Shown piece by piece: positions 6,689 to 10,314 of a stretch of DNA of 10,314 bases. Position 1 is the stretch's first letter; each line of letters begins with the position of its first letter. The DNA comes from Bacillota bacterium (GTDB lineage: Bacteria > Bacillota > Bacilli > Paenibacillales > NBRC-103111), in NCBI GenBank assembly GCA_023391955.1, contig JAEWAA010000158.1, positions 1-10,314 of the forward strand, given 5' to 3'. Made by a program: the position numbers and the translations under genes. The notes under the pieces were generated by a model. That model saw only the letters and a list, made by a program, of their open reading frames with translations, ran no database searches and was not told where the DNA came from.

Positions 6689-6716
6689 ATTATAATCCAG
6701 CTGAGCAGGATGTCAA
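6689..6716 (-). promoter_or_regulatory. Sigma-A type promoter of the TetR-nitroreductase operon
   Basis: On the minus strand, TTGACA (complement of 6711-6716) and TATAAT (complement of 6689-6694) are both perfect consensus hexamers separated by 16 bp. The predicted start falls near 6682, inside the palindrome. The ATG at 6627 is about 55 bp downstream of that start. A promoter this strong with an operator at its start fits a tightly repressed, inducible operon. Confidence 0.85.
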
Positions 6717-6726
6717 CCCCCATTAA

Positions 6727-6740
6727 AGAACAACTGTTCT
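6727..6740. promoter_or_regulatory. GAAC-N4-GTTC palindrome, possible LexA (SOS) box
   Basis: AGAACAACTGTTCT has 6-bp inverted arms around AC. The GAAC-N4-GTTC core is that of the Bacillus LexA/DinR box (CGAAC-RNRY-GTTYG), but the outer C and G are replaced and the second inner purine is a C. It lies 18 bp before a TATGAT hexamer (6758-6763) that is a weak -10 candidate for the rightward operon; a weak -35 (TGTTCT at 6735-6740) would overlap the box. LexA binding is plausible but not proven. Confidence 0.4.
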
Positions 6741-6810
6741 ATTCTGCGCTGGAATTTTATGATAGACTGGTACATGAAAATGGAGAAACGAGTACCGGAA
6801 CGGAGGACGT

Positions 6811-7383
6811 ATGGATACCATCATTTATTTGATCAGACACGGCCAGTCTCCCAAAACCGAAGGTAGCGAGCGCAACCGGGGGTTGACGGAACAGGGTTTA
6901 GCAGACGCCCGGAGGATTGCAGAGCATCTGAGTAATGAGGGCATCGACGCCTTTTATTCCAGTCCCTATCAACGGGCTAGCCTCACCCTGGAGCCACTGG
7001 CGCAGCTTTGCGGAACATACATAACCCCTGTTGAGGACTTGAAGGAAACGGTTTTTGTGGGCGGAGACGCCATTATGCAGGATGACACGCTTATTCCCAC
7101 CGTTTCCCGAATGTTCGGTGAGCCGGATTTTGCCTTGCACGGGGGAGAATCCCTGACGGCTGCCAAGGATCGGGTAATGGCGGCATTCAACACCATCCTC
7201 GAAGCCCATCCCGGCCAAAAAATAGCCATCGGCACCCATGGCATGGTGATGACCCTGATACTGGGACACTTTGACAGCAGGTACGACTTTGACTTTCTGA
7301 TGAAAACCTCCAAGCCTGACGTATACCGTATGACCTTCCGGGAAAACCGGTTTTTGGAATCAGCCAGACAGTGGCTTTCATAA
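6811..7383 (+). CDS. Histidine phosphatase family protein (phosphoglycerate mutase-like)
   Basis: A 190-residue protein of the histidine phosphatase superfamily, branch 1. The N-terminal strand ends in LIRHGQS, with Arg9 and the phospho-accepting His10. SSPYQRA supplies the second arginine (Arg55), LKE the acidic residue (Glu80), and GTHGMV the second catalytic histidine (His144). The length is usual for small soluble phosphatases of this family; true cofactor-dependent phosphoglycerate mutases are longer, so phosphatase activity on a small phosphoester is more likely. GGAGG lies 4 bp upstream of the ATG. It is the first gene of a four-gene rightward run, preceded by a LexA-like palindrome, and a HAD phosphatase follows 25 bp downstream. 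Confidence 0.93.
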   Translation: MDTIIYLIRHGQSPKTEGSERNRGLTEQGLADARRIAEHLSNEGIDAFYSSPYQRASLTLEPLAQLCGTYITPVEDLKETVFVGGDAIMQDDTLIPTVSRMFGEPDFALHGGESLTAAKDRVMAAFNTILEAHPGQKIAIGTHGMVMTLILGHFDSRYDFDFLMKTSKPDVYRMTFRENRFLESARQWLS

Positions 7384-7408
7384 CATTATCGGATAAGGAG
7401 AACGCATC

Positions 7409-8080
7409 ATGTCAAACTCACGTTATTCAACCGTTTTGTTCGATTTGGACGGCACCTTGACCGACCCGAAGATTGGCATTACCAAAGGTGTACAGTATGT
7501 CTTGGCCAAAGCGCAGATCTCTGTTGACGACCTGGATTCGCTGGAGTGTTTTATCGGACCGCCGCTCGCGGTGTCATTCCGCGAGTTTTACGGCTTCTCC
7601 GATGCGGATGCCCAGGCTGCGGTGGCGGCTTACCGGGAATACTATTCCGTAACCGGCCTTTATGAAAATCTCTTGTACGGCGGGATCCGTGAGCTTCTGG
7701 AGCTGCTTCAGTCGCAGCGGCGCAAACTGATTGTCGCCACCTCCAAACCCACCGTTTTTTCCAAAACGGTTGTGGAGCACTTCGGGATTGCCCCGTTCTT
7801 CGATGAGATTGTCGGCAGCAACCTGGATGGGACTCTATCTGAAAAAGGGGACATTATCGCCCACATACTGAAGCAGCATCAGCTGGACCCGGAGAAAACC
7901 GTGATGATCGGCGACCGGAAGTTCGATATCATCGGGGCCCAAGCTAATGGGATGGATTCCATCGCCGTGGGGTACGGGTATGGCAGCGGGACCGAGCTTC
8001 TGGCAGCCCAGCCAACCCATTATGCGGGAACTGTAGATGAGCTGCAGGCTTTTTTTGCAGAGGGGAGGGAGGGCAGATGA
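7409..8080 (+). CDS. HAD-family phosphatase (Gph/5'-nucleotidase-like)
   Basis: A 223-residue haloacid-dehalogenase-type hydrolase with all four motifs. Motif I is LFDLDGTLTD with nucleophile Asp12 and acid/base Asp14. Motif II is ATSKP (Thr111/Ser112) with Lys113 just after it. Motif IV is IGDRKFD with Asp169 and Asp173. The helical cap lies between motif I and about residue 90 (subclass I), as in phosphoglycolate phosphatase and related 5'-nucleotidases. A soluble phosphatase acting on a small phosphorylated metabolite or nucleotide is likely; the substrate is unknown. AAGGAG lies 8 bp before the ATG. The last codons overlap the next gene by 4 bp (ATGA), so translation of the two is coupled. 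Confidence 0.93.
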   Translation: MSNSRYSTVLFDLDGTLTDPKIGITKGVQYVLAKAQISVDDLDSLECFIGPPLAVSFREFYGFSDADAQAAVAAYREYYSVTGLYENLLYGGIRELLELLQSQRRKLIVATSKPTVFSKTVVEHFGIAPFFDEIVGSNLDGTLSEKGDIIAHILKQHQLDPEKTVMIGDRKFDIIGAQANGMDSIAVGYGYGSGTELLAAQPTHYAGTVDELQAFFAEGREGR

Positions 8081-8511
8081 TTGAGATTCAGCCGATGAAA
8101 GCGGAGGATCAGGCTCAGCTGTCTCTCCTGCTGCAGGAGCTGACGGGCACCCAAACCGACGCAGCCGTGTTCGGCCGGACCTTCCATATGATCTTGGAGG
8201 ATCAGCAATATATCCTGCTTGGCGCTTATCATAACGGTGAGTTAGCGGGAACGGCCATGGGGATTGTCTGTATGGATCTGACCGGCGATTGCCGTCCGTT
8301 TATGGTGGTGGAGAATGTGGTGGTATCCGCCAACCACCGGAAGCTGGGGATTGGCCGGCAGCTGATGCTGGCGATGGAGGAGCATGCGAAGGAACGGAAT
8401 TGCTACTACGTCATTCTGGTTTCCGGGAAGCAGCGGGTGGAGGCTCACCGGCTGTATGAAAGCCTGGGCTACCGGGAGGAAGGGGCAGAGGGCTTCCGCA
8501 AGCATTTTTGA
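8077..8511 (+). CDS. GNAT-family N-acetyltransferase
   Basis: A 144-residue GNAT protein. Acetyl-CoA-binding motif A is VENVVVSANHRKLGIGRQLM at about 78-97, with the R-x-x-G-x-G pyrophosphate loop formed by HRKLGIGRQ. The following helix, LAMEEHAKERNCYYVILVSG, and the C-terminal EAHRLYESLGYREEG are equally typical. The length is usual for single-domain GNAT enzymes. The acceptor is unknown; resistance or metabolite-detoxifying roles are common. The start codon overlaps the stop of the HAD gene (ATGA), and GGGAGGGAGGG precedes it inside the HAD gene. A UvrA-like gene follows 41 bp downstream. Confidence 0.92.
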   Translation: MIEIQPMKAEDQAQLSLLLQELTGTQTDAAVFGRTFHMILEDQQYILLGAYHNGELAGTAMGIVCMDLTGDCRPFMVVENVVVSANHRKLGIGRQLMLAMEEHAKERNCYYVILVSGKQRVEAHRLYESLGYREEGAEGFRKHF

Positions 8512-8552
8512 AGAGGTTATGGCAAAGAAAACCAAAATCCGGGAGGCTGGAC

Positions 8553-10314
8553 ATGGGGAATCTGATCATTACGGATGCGTATGAGGGCAATTTGAAGCAT
8601 GTGAGTTTGGAAATCCCGCGGGACAAGCTGGTGGTGCTGACCGGCCTGTCCGGCTCGGGCAAATCCACCCTGGCGATGGATGTGCTGTATCAGGAATGCC
8701 AGCGCCAATATCTGGAGGCCATCGGCTATCAGGGCATCCGCAAGCCGGGCGTAGGGTCCATCAAGAACGTATCCCCCGCCATCCGGATAACCCAGTCGGA
8801 ATCCAACCGGAATCCCCGCTCCACTGTCGGCACTCTGACGGATATGTATACAGGCCTGCGGATGGTGTACGAAAAGCTCAGCACACGCCAATGCCCCCAT
8901 TGCGGCCAAGCCGTTTCGGCAGCGGACTGCAGGGAGGAAACGGAGAAAAAAGACAACGCGTTTCATGTGTATATGCATTGTCATCTCTGCGGGCACAAAA
9001 TGGATAAGCTGACCCGTACCCATTTCTCCTACAACACCCGGGAGGGAGGCTGTCCAACCTGCCAGGGCCTTGGGCAAATGCTGCAAATCAACATGAACGC
9101 CACTCTGCACGAGGAGCTGTCCCTGGAGGATGGAGCGGTGGAGTATTGGAATCAGGGCTACAAGGAATATCAGACGGCGGCCGTCTATCAGGCTCTCCGC
9201 CATTATGGCTTGCCCGTTCCCGAGAATGTGCCGGTGAAGGAGTTCCCGCCTTTGCAGCGGGCTATCCTGCTGTACGGTTCGGAATGCGATACGGTGAAGG
9301 AGGCCTTCCCGAAGACGACGCCGCCCAAAACAGTGGCTCTTGGCAAATTCGAGGGTGTACTGTCTACCCTCTGGAGACGGATGTCGGAGAAGGGCGGGGA
9401 TGCGAAAAATCTGAATGCCTTTTTCCACTCGGATACCTGCCCGGATTGCAAGGGAGAACGTCTGGGGCCGTTAAGCAGGTCGGCTACTGTGAACGGATAC
9501 CGGCTGCCGGAGCTGACGGTGCTTTCCCTGGAGGAATTGGACGATTGGGTTGCCGGTTTGGAGACGGCTCTAAGCCCGGCGAGTCTGCGGCTTGCGGAGC
9601 TTTATCTGTCGGACATCCGGACCAAAATCCGGCGGATCGCCCATACCGGCTTGGGCTACCTGTCCCTGGACCGTCAAATCATCACCCTGTCCGGCGGCGA
9701 AATGCAGCGGATCAAGCTGGCGGCCGCTCTGGATTCGGATCTGACCGGCGTGATTTACATTCTGGACGAGCCTACCGTCGGGCTGCATCCCAAGGATACC
9801 CAGGGCATGATCGGCATCATCAAAAAGCTGCGTGATTTGGGCAATACAGTGCTGGTGATCGAGCATGACCCGGATGTGATGGCAGAGGCGGACTATGTTG
9901 TGGATATGGGTCCCGGTTCGGGAAAACATGGCGGAGAAATTATCGGCTCCGGCACGTTAAGCGAGCTTCTGGCCAACGAGCATTCTGTCACCGGACAATT
10001 CCTCAAGGAAAAGCGGGAGCTCCGCAGCCACGTCCGGCCGGGGAACGGCATGCACATTCATATCCGGCATGCAGCCCTTCATAATTTGCAGGATGTGGAG
10101 GTGCGTTTCCCGGCGGGCTGTCTGGTGACGGTTACAGGTGTATCGGGCTCGGGCAAATCCACCCTGGTGTTCGATGTGCTGGCCAAGCTGTGGGAGAAGG
10201 AGCGGGTGGGGGAAGCGGAGGTAACGGGACTGGAGCTGTTTGACCAGATGATTACCATTGAGCAGGGCGCCATTACCCGGATGAAACGCTCCAATGTAGC
10301 CACATATACCGATA
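8553..10314 (+). CDS. UvrA-like tandem ABC ATPase (UvrA2 type), 3' end cut by window edge
   Basis: The frame is open from ATG 8553 to the window end, giving 587 visible residues. It has Walker A1 GLSGSGKST (31-39), then SPAIRITQ and NRNPRSTVGT as in UvrA. Zinc-type cysteine pairs are CPHC (114/117), CHLC (143/146), CPTC (167/170) and CPDC (296/299). ABC signature 1 is LSGGE (379-383), Walker B1 is VIYILDEPTVGLHP (400 on), and Walker A2 is GVSGSGKST (529-537). Only about 26 residues separate the first two cysteine pairs, and Walker A2 comes about 110 residues earlier than in E. coli UvrA, so the UvrB-binding domain appears absent. This places it with UvrA2/DrrC-like proteins linked to DNA-damage or drug tolerance. 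GGGAGG lies 6 bp before the ATG. The gene follows the GNAT gene and is probably in the same operon. Confidence 0.92.
   Translation, partial: MGNLIITDAYEGNLKHVSLEIPRDKLVVLTGLSGSGKSTLAMDVLYQECQRQYLEAIGYQGIRKPGVGSIKNVSPAIRITQSESNRNPRSTVGTLTDMYTGLRMVYEKLSTRQCPHCGQAVSAADCREETEKKDNAFHVYMHCHLCGHKMDKLTRTHFSYNTREGGCPTCQGLGQMLQINMNATLHEELSLEDGAVEYWNQGYKEYQTAAVYQALRHYGLPVPENVPVKEFPPLQRAILLYGSECDTVKEAFPKTTPPKTVALGKFEGVLSTLWRRMSEKGGDAKNLNAFFHSDTCPDCKGERLGPLSRSATVNGYRLPELTVLSLEELDDWVAGLETALSPASLRLAELYLSDIRTKIRRIAHTGLGYLSLDRQIITLSGGEMQRIKLAAALDSDLTGVIYILDEPTVGLHPKDTQGMIGIIKKLRDLGNTVLVIEHDPDVMAEADYVVDMGPGSGKHGGEIIGSGTLSELLANEHSVTGQFLKEKRELRSHVRPGNGMHIHIRHAALHNLQDVEVRFPAGCLVTVTGVSGSGKSTLVFDVLAKLWEKERVGEAEVTGLELFDQMITIEQGAITRMKRSNVATYTD

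Noticed and set aside
8519..8584. Possible 21-residue peptide starting between the GNAT and UvrA-like genes
   Set aside because: Its ribosome-binding site is too close to the ATG, it overlaps the well-supported UvrA-like start in another frame, and it has no recognisable feature.
8517..9428. Leftward 303-residue frame
   Set aside because: It lies opposite the UvrA-like gene, whose motifs are unmistakable. The antisense translation shows no family features.
9146..9835. Rightward 229-residue frame
   Set aside because: It is an out-of-frame shadow within the UvrA-like gene, Gly/Ser/Arg-rich and without a domain.

Overview
The window looks like chromosomal DNA from a low-to-mid GC Gram-positive bacterium, most likely Paenibacillus or a close relative. 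The reasons are strong GGAGG ribosome-binding sites before nearly every gene, sigma-A type promoter hexamers, the gene families present, and a palindromic intergenic repeat built on CTAACGGAACT that I associate (from memory, unchecked) with Paenibacillus. I see no rRNA, tRNA, transposase, phage gene or true CRISPR array. Ten complete genes and two edge-truncated genes were found.

Left part (1-4416): an FAD-dependent oxidoreductase runs leftward off the window edge, and a LacI-family repressor diverges from it across a short AT-rich region with a perfect inverted repeat. Behind the repressor, on the same strand and with gaps of 72 bp or less, lie a class I SAM-dependent methyltransferase, a DJ-1/PfpI-family protein, a small DUF3977-like protein and an uncharacterised exported protein with two BamE/SmpA-like units.

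Middle (4417-4762): a non-coding convergent intergenic region. It holds five copies of a 24-bp repeat core at an exact 50-bp period, two in one orientation and three in the other, followed by a strong hairpin that can end transcription from both sides. On the minus strand a TetR-family regulator and a membrane-anchored Acg-like nitroreductase form a two-gene operon whose genes are coupled by a TGATG overlap. Its promoter is near-ideal (TTGACA-16-TATAAT), with a perfect 21-bp operator-like palindrome over the expected transcription start, so autorepression is the natural reading.

Right part (6811-10314): a second rightward run of four genes encodes a histidine phosphatase, a HAD phosphatase, a GNAT acetyltransferase (4-bp overlap with the HAD gene) and a UvrA-like tandem-ATPase protein cut by the window end. 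The UvrA-like protein keeps both Walker A motifs and the zinc cysteine pairs but appears to lack the UvrB-binding domain, so it belongs with UvrA2/drug-resistance paralogues rather than the housekeeping excinuclease. Upstream of the run is a GAAC-N4-GTTC palindrome similar to a Bacillus LexA (SOS) box.

No clearly new defence or mobile system is visible. The points most worth checking are the 50-bp inverted repeat array, the possible SOS control of the UvrA2-like operon, and the TetR/nitroreductase control element.
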